Shown: positions 47,101 to 57,200 of the stretch, in pieces
Numbering within the stretch: the first letter of the stretch is position 1
How the letters are laid out: the number at the start of each line of letters is the position of its first letter
Source: Anniella stebbinsi
Taxonomy: Eukaryota > Chordata > Lepidosauria > Squamata > Anniellidae
Reading direction: 5' to 3'
Assembly (NCBI GenBank): GCA_029215795.1
Contig: JARDYH010000005.1
Span: forward strand, 9,208,001 to 9,272,000
Length of the DNA stretch: 64,000 bases
Notes under the pieces: model-generated
Databases searched by the model: none
What the model was told of the DNA's origin: nothing
The model's input: only the letters and a program-made list of their open reading frames with translations
Program-made: the position numbers and the translations under genes

Positions 47101-50100
47101 GGAGGTAATGACCTCATGGGACATAATGACCTCATGGGACATGGATGTAAAGCAAGAATGGGCAATTTGCAGCCCTCCAGATGTTGTTGGCCTGCAACTC
47201 CCATCAGCCCAACCCAGCATAGCCAACGGTAAGGGATGTGAGAGTTGCAGACCAACATCTGGAGGGCCACAAGTTTTCTACCCCTGGGAGAGTTATGAGG
47301 ATGGATTAGGGTCTGCAAAGAAAAATAGGCAGGTGTCTAAAAATATTACAAGTCCCCTTTCCAAACAACCAGGCCCCCTCAGGACATCGATTATCAATGC
47401 CTTCTTTATGGCTACATGAGCTGGTTGCCTTATAAAAAATATTTAAATATGAAACATGGGATTATCAGGATTCTGAGTTACATGAAGAACCTCAGACAAA
47501 GTTGCAAATGATACCTAAATTTAGGCAGAAGCAGAGAAGTTGAACTAACTGCCCATGCTGCAAGAAAAAGTTTTTCCAGTACCTTATCCCCAATTTTGTA
47601 GGCAGGTGGAGAAGGCATCTTGATATCCACAGTGCTGATCTGTGGCACATCCTGAGCAGGAGGTTGGATAGACAAGACCTTGTTAGTCTGGATTTGGCTC
47701 TGAATAGTGCTGATGATAGACTCCACTTTGTCCTTTGGCATGGGCTTTCCATGCCAATTGTCAGCATTCTCCACATCTGAGACAAAGAACAATTACTAGG
47801 TACCATCCAGTGACGGAAGTGAGCTGGAAGCCATCCCGTCATCTCTCATTACTACCCCCAGACCAAGGTACAGTGCTCACCTGGGATTCCTCGCCCTTTG
47901 AAAGTCTTGGCCACAATAGCTGTGGGCTTCCCCTTCAGCTGATTTGCTTGCCACAAGGCCCGACACAGTTCTTCCACATCATGTCCATCCACAACATAGG
48001 TATTCCACCTAGCAAAATTGGAGAAGTTGGTACAAGAACCAGGCTCCTTGCTAGATAGGGCAAGAGCAAATGCAGCCGGCAGCGCTTACCCAAAGGCTTC
48101 ACAACGTTTGCGGTAGACATCAGTGTCGTGGCACAGTGGGGCTGCTTCACTTTGACCCAGCCTGTTGACATCAAAGATGGCTACCAAGTTGTCCAATTGG
48201 TAGTGGGATCCAAATTGTAGAGCTTCCCACACAGACCCCTCTGAGGACTCTCCATCACCCAGCAGGCAGTACACTCGGTAACTGGGAGAGAATGAGGCAC
48301 ATCAGGGTTCAATATGAGAAGGGGAGGGGAAAAGATGGATCTCTCCCACAACCACCATTTGTTTTTCCCCACCACTGCTGAATTCCCCACTAGGCCCAAG
48401 ACAAGAAGAATCAAGAAACTTCCTATGCAAGAAGCAACAGATTATGCAGATATTTCTGTATTTGTCCATAGTTTCTCACCTGGCCTTATCGAAGTATTTG
48501 CCTGTGTAGGCCATTCCGCAGGCAGCTCCAAGGCCCTGCCCCAGTGAACCGGTGGCCACATCCACAAAAGGCAGCCTCTGTTAAGCCAAGAGAGGAGGGA
48601 TAAGAGTGCTAGTGCTAGGAATGTAGAATGAATACCATAATATACTAGCTATCCATTACAAATCACTCCCGTGATATCTATTATCTGTTTTGTTCTGTAT
48701 CCTCTCTGGATTTGGATACAACTCACACACACACACAAAACACTTAACTACCCACCGGCAACACATACGCTTTCCTAAGTAACCAGTCCTGTAATCGAGG
48801 CCCCCTTTTGAAATAAGCCTGCAGGTATTCTGCAGAGTAGAACAAGGTCCATTTCAACGGCTATGTTTCTGCTGAATAGAACAAACTTCCATTTTAAAGG
48901 TTAACTATGTTCTCACAGTAACACAGAAGAGAAACACGAAAGCTCTGCCACACCTTGCGACCTCTGCAGTTTTTTGGGCTGCAGTTCAGCCCAGCATGAG
49001 CAAGCAATAGTAGTATTATACGCTGCTTTCTTACCATTCAATGACCATCAAAACAGCTTAATTGACATTATACAAACCAAATCTTACAAAAATACAAGTC
49101 AATTAATACAAATTACTTTACACCCATCACAAGATTGCAGCCAACATTTATAAAAGCAAACAGGGTATCATTAAACACTGCATCTAAACATTTCATCCAG
49201 TAACATTCCAAGTCAGTAGCGAAACATAACTGGGCCCTGTAGATGACAAGGAGAACAGAGCCACAAAGACAGCCAGTGCCGCTCTAATAAAAGCACTTAC
49301 TGGGGTTGGGTGGCCTTCCAGGTCACTGTCTATTCTCCTCAATTTCAGCAGCTCTGGTTCCTTGATGTAGCCGGCCTCAGCCCATGCAGCATAGAGCACA
49401 GGGGCAGCATGGCCCTGTCAGAGGGAAACAAAACACATGAACATCAAGAATCTAATCAAAGATTACCACTCTCAGCTGAGGGTGTTCTCTGCAAAAGAGT
49501 ATGGAGAACTGAGCCCAACTCTCTGTTGCAATATGGAAATGAGATCTTAGCGATTTAAAACCTCAAAATGGGCCTCAGCCTACCTCCATCTATCTTAGGT
49601 CCCCTCTACAAGAATTCGGTTTGACACCCGGTTGGCCGATTATGCGCATCTTCTTGCAATCGCTTTTATGCCTAATCCCTATATACGGGAGGCGGTGAAG
49701 CGCATTACCAGTTGTATGAAATGTGCTTTAAAGGTGTTTAAATGCAAAGAATCGCTTGTTTACATGGTCATAAGGCGCTTTAACTCCCGCGGTAAATTAA
49801 AACTCGCTATTTAACGTGCATTCGAAAATGCGAATAATCAGAGATAAAAAGCGCCTCAACCCACGATTTGCATTCCGTTCATGTGGAGGTAAAATCAGTA
49901 ATGCGCTTTGAAAGAGCTTTAAGTTGCTCTTGTAGAGGCACCCATACAGAGAAAGTTTGCACCACACACCCCTTACCTTGGAAAGCACAAAGCGGTCACT
50001 GCTGGGATGGCCCGGCTCACTTGGCTTATAGTGCATGGTATGAAAGAACAGCACAGACATGATCTCCGCAGCACTGCAGCATGATGTGGGGTGGCTGCAG

Positions 50101-50796
50101 GGACAGAAGGCAAATGGTGACATAAGGCTCACGGCAGAGACCCAGAAAGGACCAGACAAAAGAGGAAAGGCTAGAGACCCCCATTAGGCAACCCACCCAC
50201 CTCAGCCTCAAGCTAAACAGAGACTTCTCTGAATCCTGAGTTGATTGAAAGAGAAGCAATAAGGTCCCTACGCAAGTCATCTTCACCAAGAGACCAACAT
50301 TTAGAATGGCCCAGCAGGCAATTCAAATGAATGGGTTCGTGCAAAGCAGCTACAGAACCCAAGAGAGCCCCCTGCCCTCATCCCGATGACCCAAACTCCT
50401 GGTCGCCAGTATCACGCCCCCCTTAGCGAACTGCCCGGCTACAAAACCGGGCTATAAAAATCGCTGTGCAAATCAGCCCTTCAAAACTAGAGAACATCCA
50501 AAATAGCGAGGGGCGTGGCGACTTTACCTCGCGCACGGTTCCCATTCTCACGTTCGTTTCTTTAAAAAGGACAAAGCATTTGTACGAAAGCATGCTGCTG
50601 CTGATATCCCACGCCCCCCATACTAGAAAAACGATGGCTATCCCTGCAAACTCCTTAATAGAGGAGAGCGCGGTACAGTTGGTTACCCAGAGTTTGAGGC
50701 GCAGGTAGCGCGAATAGAGTGAATCCGAAGGCGATTGGCGACATCTTGCAGGGCCTGAAGACTCTTCTCCTCCAGCTTAGGGTAGCTGCTAGCCAT
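38133..50796 (-). CDS. TKTL1: Transketolase-like protein 1, full-length ancestral form (complete gene)
   Basis: Fourteen coding exons, all with GT-AG sites and consistent phase: 50796-50687, 50094-49977, 49414-49301, 48577-48480, 48281-48090, 48008-47881, 47776-47583, 46664-46500, 46422-46266, 43659-43529, 42132-42049, 40367-40271, 39270-39151 and 38305-38133. They sum to 1,881 bases, 626 residues. Transketolases use thiamine diphosphate to move two-carbon units in the pentose phosphate pathway. Segments such as [44 protein letters not shown] and DAVSTEHAV match TKTL1 rather than TKT. SGHP (His38), GHAAP (His78), GHP (His111), GDG (Asp156 with Asn in DVNRLG) and the cofactor-activating Glu370 (IAEQN) are all present. 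Unlike human TKTL1, exon 3 (38 codons, 49414-49301) is kept, so the ThDP site looks intact. Confidence 0.95.
39296..40172 (+). mobile_element. CR1 LINE fragment filling TKTL1 intron 12
   Basis: It starts inside CR1 ORF2 at the segment encoding [10 protein letters not shown] (AAATTTGCAGACGACACAAA) and runs through [28 protein letters not shown] and [15 protein letters not shown] to the GATTCTATG tail. Several frameshifts and stops show it is inactive. It occupies about 877 of the 1,000 bases between exons 13 and 12. Confidence 0.88.
41050..41490 (+). mobile_element. L2-clade LINE 3' end
   Basis: The plus strand encodes [39 protein letters not shown] and EFKRSIKTG, then the L2 3' untranslated end and an (ATT)n tail (41461-41491). 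The same product, with differences, is seen in the copy at 22871-23957. It lies in TKTL1 intron 11. Confidence 0.85.
41668..41800. repeat. Inverted-repeat element, TGCATGTTTAGACAGAAA family
   Basis: The left end GGCACAATCCTAGACATGTG and the right end CTATCTAAACATGTATATGT are related in inverted orientation around GCATTCC and GGAATGC. It is the clearest of three copies (with 3741-3862 and 7220-7346). Confidence 0.6.
42480..43270 (-). mobile_element. Older L2-clade LINE fragment
   Basis: The minus strand still encodes, with many changes, [35 protein letters not shown] and LQLMQNV, the same order as the younger L2 at 22871-23957. It carries several stops and lies in TKTL1 intron 10. It represents an older insertion than the other L2 copies. 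Confidence 0.7.
46009..46236 (+). mobile_element. Sauria-type tRNA-derived SINE, near full length
   Basis: It has the B-box AGGTTCAAATCCT, GAAGCTCACTGGGTGCCC, CCTCACAAGGTTGTTGTGAG, AACCATGTATGCTACCTTGA and an AATGTAATAAATAA tail. Its 3' end lies about 30 bases from the donor of TKTL1 exon 9 (exon end 46266), in the opposite orientation to the gene. Confidence 0.8.
47153..47289. repeat. Short inverted-repeat element, ACTACAACTCCCATCA family
   Basis: The arms CAGCCCTCCAGATGTTGTTG and CAACATCTGGAGGGCCACAA flank the core CTGCAACTCCCATCA/GTGAGAGTTGCAG. It lies in TKTL1 intron 7. Confidence 0.65.
49598..49944. mobile_element. MITE-like element with CTCTACAAGA terminal inverted repeats, copy 1
   Basis: The left end CCTCTACAAGAATTCGGTTT and the right end TTAAGTTGCTCTTGTAGAGG form inverted repeats. 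The interior has GCCGATTATGCGCATCTT, GGTGAAGCGCATTACC and TTTAAAGGTG-like motifs, and it is CG-rich compared with its surroundings. A second copy lies in the opposite orientation at 57218-57564. It ends about 33 bases from the donor of TKTL1 exon 2. Confidence 0.78.
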
Positions 50797-51150
50797 GTTG
50801 AAGCTTCAAACGTCCAGATATTACAGAGCTTCTACCGCCAAGCCCGCCTCCCTTTTCTATCCGGGTTCTCGACGCCCCGCCCGCAGGAGGAAGTGAGATC
50901 AGAGGGGGAGTTCCCCCCAAAAAAGTGGGGTGTGCACATGCGAGTTCAGATCATCACCCCATCCGTAAAGCGCCGAGTGGCCACAGCAGGATGCAAGCGG
51001 TTTGCGCAAGGCCTATGCCATTTGCAAGCGCGCTAATTCATTGGCTACGGCTGGACAGTTTCTTCTCACATGATATTTGCCTTCCTCTGCCCTTTGATTT
51101 CGCCAGCCGCCACGTGCTCCCTAACCAGCCACCCCCATTCCTGAGCTCCA
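50797..51150 (-). promoter_or_regulatory. TKTL1 promoter region
   Basis: CG dinucleotides are frequent from about 50400 to 51010, across exon 1 and its upstream flank. The minus strand has a CCAAT box (GTAGCCAATGAA near 51037-51048) about 245 bases upstream of the ATG, and no good TATA box. This suggests a CpG-type, broadly active promoter. Confidence 0.5.
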
Positions 51151-51467
51151 GCTCTAGCGCTGGGGAAAGCTGTGGCGTGGGTGACTGAATCTCTCCATGA
51201 GGGGAGGAGAAACTAGAATCCAGTTTTGCAATTATGGGGAATCGGGCGTCTTTCACCTACTGCAACGGGGGGTCAGAATCTGGCCCCGAGTTCATTTCTG
51301 CAATAGAAGACACTTGTAAACTATTGAAGGCGCATTAGTAGAGTTCTGGAATCTTTTTCAATTGTCTGATGTTCTGTAAGAGTCTAATTCTAGGACCTTT
51401 TTGTACAAGTAAAGCTCCCCCCTCCAAGAATGTGCTACCCAGCTGCAATTAGAATCCCATTTATTAG

Positions 51468-51770
51468 GGTGACCCATATGGAAAGGAGGTCAGGGACAGA
51501 TGTATAAAAAGGGAATTTCAGCAGGTGTCATTTGTATGCATGCCGCACCTGGTGAAATCCCCTCTTCATCACAACAGTTAAAGCTGCAGGAGCTATACTA
51601 GAAAGACCAGATACAAAAGAGGGCAGGGCTCCTGCAGCTTTAACTTGTGAAGAGGGAATTTCACCAGGTGCTGAATGCATACCAATGACACCTGCTGAAA
51701 TTCCCTTTTCTATACAACTGTTAAAGTTACAGGAGCCCTGTCCTCCATTCCATATGGCCACCCTACATTT
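51468..51770. mobile_element. Palindromic CAGGGCTCCTG-family element, copy 4
   Basis: The ends GACCCATATGGAAAGGAGG and CCATTCCATATGGCCACCC are inverted repeats, and GTCATTTGTATGCATGCCGC and its complement flank the inner arm junction. It is slightly shorter than copies 1 and 3. Confidence 0.72.
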
Positions 51771-53239
51771 ATTAATGCTTGCACACCCCACCATGCCTCC
51801 TTTGTGTAAAGCAAACTAGCATGTCCGAGGGTTTCTGCTCACCCTTCTTTTTAACATGCTAAAGTGTCCTGTTTCCTGGGTGTAGAATTCATACATGTGA
51901 TCCCCCTCACCCTTAGGTGGCACATTCCAGGAAAGCCCCTCTCATATACTTCCAACTGAGTGAAGTGGCTTCTCTGCCCACTTCCTGGGGAGTAAATCCC
52001 ATTGCATGTATTGACAGCTCAATATGCATACAACTGGACTTCAAGAGCATCAGTATCTCTCCTGGGAGCCAGAGCATGGGAAGGCAGGGCAAACTGCCTG
52101 GTCCAGAAACATCAAGCAGTTTGAAATGCGGCAAATTCCACTTCCAGGGGCAGCTAACATGCTGGCTGTGGAGGCTTGGCACTGCATGAAGGGAATGGAG
52201 CTGCTGGCAGCCAGCCCAGAGTGTCCCTTTGCCAAGAGAGTTGCGATAGCTGCAAGGGATGACAGACAGCATGGCTAACATGCCTGTGCATAAGCTCATT
52301 TGTACATCCCACCAGGACTTGGATATGAGATAGGGGGATGTCTCATAATTTTGTCAGTCTGTCCTGTGACTCTTAAATCACAATATAGGGTAAGTGTTTC
52401 TCCTTAACTGCACCAGAACTTTTTATTCCTCCACCCCACCTTGTGCACTTTTGTGCAAACGTTGACCCTACCATGAGGCAAGGTGAAGTGGCCACATCAG
52501 GTGATGAATGATTCAGACCTATAAAGGGTGATGGTAGATCCTATTCACTGGAAAGTTCTTTGCAGGGAAACAGCAATGCAAGAGGAAGATGACTGAGTTT
52601 TGTTTTTAAAGGGGAAGTTAGTAGCCCCTTAGGCCTGCCGTGTTTTCCCTGCAAATGCTCCACCAGTGTATTAGCAGTGGAAAGCAAACATGGAGTTGGG
52701 AGCCCATTTGCCTCAAAATGTCTCATTCTACCCTGGTGTGACAGTATTACGCATATATTCCTGCCCACAGTGCCTCATGCTTAGTGAAGTCATTTGAATG
52801 GTTCACCTAGGATTTGCACATTACCACAAAAGCTCCAGGTTCTAGCAATGACACTAAATTAAAAATTTGTGCTTGTGACAAACAATTCAGAAAAAGCAGA
52901 AAAACAAGTATCAAATGGGGGGAAGCCTCCAGGTTCACAAAAATATGTTTATTGAGCCCAGTGTATTTCAAATATAAATCCACCAGGGGTGCTATACAAT
53001 ATAAAAGACATAAAACTATATTGTATACCATAGATATGAAATAGCCTGAAAATTAAGCAACAAAAAATATTTTCATAGAAGGCAATAAGCAATTTGAGCA
53101 CTTAAACAAAAGTGCTATCTAAGGAGTCAACATTATTCAGATTGTTTGATTTCTCACAGTGGTTAGCAACTGATCTCTTGCTTGAATTACAAACCCAGCA
53201 GCACATTCCCATTTACCTCTTTGGTTTCCAAAAGCTGAT

Positions 53240-53416
53240 GGTTGCAGTTCACAGACCCATCCTCCATACCTGTAGTGGCTAAGGATCACTCATAGATCAG
53301 GGGATTCCTACAACATCATCCCCAACTTGTAGCCCTCCCATGTTTTCCTACTGCTTCTTCTAGCTTTTTTTCTTACTGCAGAGAGTCCATTAAGAAAAAA
53401 AGATGGAATTGCTATA

Positions 53417-53460
<44 letters not shown>

Positions 53461-53480
53461 CCATCTGGAAGCACCCTCAC
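53240..53480. repeat. Decayed copy of the GTGCTTCTAGATGAG element family
   Basis: It shares CAACATCATC, CAACTTGTAG, CTCCCATGTTTTCC, CTGCTTCTTCT, CCATTAAGAAAAAAAGATGG and a terminal GGAAGCACCCTC with the copies at 59945-60200 and 60375-60620. An (ATT)n tract has grown inside it at 53416-53457. Confidence 0.55.
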
Positions 53481-54234
53481 TGATAAACCCTTGCCCACAG
53501 AACTTAACAGGCCCCTTTTGTTGGTGGGGGTTGAGGTGGTGGCCTATCACCCCTCATGCCTACCTCTAAGTAGCCCTGCAGGAAAGCTAGTTGCTGACCA
53601 AAGTGAATATATGTCTCACTCACTCAGAGGAGGATTTAACTTGAGGGAAGTGAGGTGGTTGCCTTAGGTGGAAGATCTTGCACACTGTTAACAATAAGAA
53701 AGTGGAAGCCATGCACGCAGCTCTAACCTCTGACACCCAATGAAGTTCTCTTCTAGGAAAACCTCATTGAAAGAGGTCTTGCTGCATTTAAATAGGGCTT
53801 GCATGGGAAAACTGCCTGCTGATTGGCCCTAGACTAATTAGTGGGCGGGGAAAACTGCATTAAATTCTGCTAAGAAGTTGAGTTTACACTCATTTCAAAG
53901 GCTGTGGTCAGCTGCAGTTTAAAAACAAAACAAAAACCCAGAACATCTTTGTGATTTAATTCTAGTTTTATGATGAAACGTGGTGTGTTTTTATAAATAT
54001 ACTTTTAAATTGTGGCATTTTAAAAATGTTTGTAAGCTGCTTTGATTCTTTAGAGATAAGTGGGATAAAAAGCCTCTAATATCAATCCTTTCATAAATAA
54101 GATGTGGACTAAGGGAGAGGAGGGGGGAAGCAAGGCCATTGGGGGGCACCTGCTTAATGGCACATGGTGCTTGAGGCCAGAGGGAGCTTGATGAATGGCT
54201 CTTTGACCCACATGTCTGTTTCTATACAGTGCCC

Positions 54235-57200
54235 ATGGTGGACCTCTATAACCCATCCAAAGGAGAATCCACTCAGCAGACAGAAGGCTCTACAAGTCAG
54301 GTGCTCGGCTCAGTGAGTGACCAAAAGACCCACTCCCTGATTTTCTCCTGGGCATGTGGCTCTCTTGAGGAGACTCTAAACACCCCTGCCCAGGTTCTGA
54401 ATGGTAACTCCAGTTGTTTTGTGGCCATTGGCACCAGGAGCAGCTCCTGCCAATGCCATGGCTTTAGGGGAGAAAGCTTTGTGATGTCACTGTGTGATGC
54501 CTTGATGGCAGGGAACTCTCAATGCAAGGGAACTTTACCCAGAGACCTCCCGGACAGGAGAGGGCAAGAAGCACTGGTGGATCATGTCTTACCAGTCACA
54601 GCCAGATGGGACCAAAGAAAGGTTTTGCTCGTCGAGCACTGCCCTCAGAGCCCCTCATTAAATCTGGGTCCCTCCCCAAATCTGGCCCCTTCCAAGGGAT
54701 TTTTGCCCACGTCCTTGTCCCACAGGGCCAGCGACGCATATACAGCCGCACTCTCAATGCCTTTCTCTCCCTTTTCAAGGAGGAACCCTTTGGGAGGCAG
54801 CAGTGGGTGAGACAACTGGAGGATCTTCCAGAAGACAGCGAAGGCAGCCAGGCAACGAAGAAGAAGCCGAAGGGCCATCTCCCACCCACTGCTGCTCCCA
54901 GAAAAGAAGTGAGATTAGATGCTTTGGGCTGAACCCGGCAGTTCCTCATGCAGACATAGCTAGTTTTGAGATAGGAGTGAGGAGTCAGTGCTTAATCCTC
55001 TGGTGGGAGAAGGAGGCAGCGGGGGTAGAAGATGATGAATGGAGCTTAAAGCTATAATGCCATTAGGAGCTGTGATAGTAGCTCTACTTAAGCTTGGATC
55101 AAGGAGTCAGCAAGTGCTGGTGGTGAACATCCTGAGTGGCAGGACTATCATGGGTTAGGCTGGAAGGAGAGTTCACCAAAGCAACTGTCTCTTCTTGCTC
55201 AGCACCCCGGTCCTTCCCTCCATCCCCAAGTGTTGCAACTCCATGATTTAGCCTCAAATATTTATGACTTAATTTGAATCACGTTGTTGAATGTTATGTT
55301 TAGGAACAGGAAAACACTAGCAATCCTAGGAGGAAGTACAGGAAAGTGCATTGTGTGATAGCATAAACACCGCGGTGTCAGCCATGGCAGTGTTCTGCGA
55401 TACCTCAAGACAAGAATAAACCAGATAGCTCTCTGTCTCTTTCTCTGATTCTGTTGTTTCCCCCACTTGATCCCTGTGATAGGTGGCACCCAGTCGTGGC
55501 TGCAGCACCTCTGTTGTTTCTGCCACTTCCCAGTCAAGCAACCGCAGCCAGAAGGATGCCCTGCGCCATCGCATATTCCACTTGTCTGAGCTCCTGCGGG
55601 TGGAGAAGACCAACCGAGATGACAATACCTCATGCTATGTGGAGCTGGTGAGCAAGGCTGACCGGGAGAAGGCGCCCTCCATCCGTCAGACCTTTGAACG
55701 TATCAACCAGCGCTCCTCAGCTAATATTGCCCATCTGGAACAGCGTCTGCAGGATTGCTGGACCCAGCTGAAGAAGTTAGAGCAGAGGGTTTTCCCAACT
55801 CAGGACAGCAATGCCACTACCAGCTCTACCCAGCAGCAGTTATTCACCCCCAGGAACAGCTCCTCCCTGCAGGCATCCTTTAATATATCCAGGATCCACA
55901 CTGGAGAAACTGTTGCTGTGGAAGAAGTCCACCTCCCTCCCCTTCCAAAGAGCAAGGAGAATTGCCCAGACCCCGAGGCCATCCCAAAGCAATTCCAGGA
56001 GGAGGAGAGCAAGCAGAAGCTTCAGGAGTTGAACGGCCAGCTGTTGGAGCTAAGAGAAGATCACAAGGCCCTGGAGGATGAGTGGCACAAGCTGGATGAG
56101 GCATGGAAGACTGACAAACAACAGATGATGGAACTCCTACAGGAAGAGAAGAAGAGGTGGGCACCTGCATTCTTGAGAGCAGTGGGCCCTGGTATTCCAT
56201 CTCCCTGATACCCCATCTTCAGGTTTGCTGCTTCCTGGTGTCATATCTTCTCCCGCTGCCCAGTCTCCCATTTTCAGAGACTGTGCTCCTAGGTCAGAAC
56301 TTCAATGCTTTGCAGTACTCCAGTACCCCTATTACTGGACATGAAGGGTCTTTGTTGTACTATATGCCACACACCCTTATCTGTGTGCATCCACACAAAG
56401 AGGCAGAAACAAGTTCCTTTTCCTTAGTGTCGCTACTCTGATCCCATAGTACAGGCTTTAGTTCATCTGTTCCTTCTAATCAACTCTATGATTTTCATGC
56501 TACAATTATATTATATGAAAATCTAGAGGCTGCTGTTTTTTCCAAATGAGAAAAGGGAGCATCCACCATGACCTAAGCAATGGGGGAATATGAAGATTTC
56601 AATACAGAGAAAAGAGAGATGCTTCCGCTACTGCAAGGGTGGGCAACCTGTGGCCTTCTAGATGTTTTGGCTTACAATTCCCATGCTCCCTCAACACTGC
56701 TATGCTGGTTAGAGCTGATGAGAGTTGTAGACCAATACATCTGGAGGTCCCCAACTTGTCCATCCCTGCTCTATATCAAAAGCCGAGCTCGGCGGGGGGG
56801 GGGGGGGGGAAATGGTTCTGCACGTTTGAAGCAGAAGCACAGCACTGATTGGTTGATGTCTATCAACTGGATATTTTCTCTCACCGATCTTCAGAGCAGA
56901 TTTGTACTTTTTAAAAAACACCATTTCCTTTCTGAAAGGTGATAAAAGAGCAAATAACAGTTCATGCAGTACTTTTAAAAACAGAAAAGCAGACCACCTA
57001 ACTAATGGATTGGGGAGTAAGGTGTAAAACTGATAGTTCAGCTAGCATTTAATTTGCCAGTAGGCACATCTGTCATGTATTTATAAAGCCAGAAGGAAGC
57101 CAGGTTTGCACTGCCACTGATGAATTTGCTTTGAGCTCTGTTTTCATATTGCATCCATTTTCACCTGCAGATAATTCCAGTAGAGGAGTGAGCAAAACCT

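Larger units (their letters stand above)
51150..54229. other. Intergenic DNA between the divergently arranged TKTL1 and TEX28 genes
   Basis: Contains the palindrome at 51468-51770, an (ATT)n microsatellite (53416-53457) and a repeat copy related to 59945-60200 at about 53240-53480. Around 54000-54080 there is a LINE-type tail (TTTGTAAGCTGCTTTG). No exon was recognised, although an upstream TEX28 exon could lie here. Confidence 0.4.

Noticed and set aside
38133..50796. Naming the transketolase TKT because it has the full 38-codon exon
   Set aside because: Many residues ([32 protein letters not shown]) and the neighbours point to TKTL1; the exon is ancestral, so it does not discriminate.
54522..54932. 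The 136-codon frame at TEX28 as the certain first exon
   Set aside because: The ATG has a poor context and the total length would exceed the human protein; the short exon at 54230-54300 fits better. Reported as an alternative.
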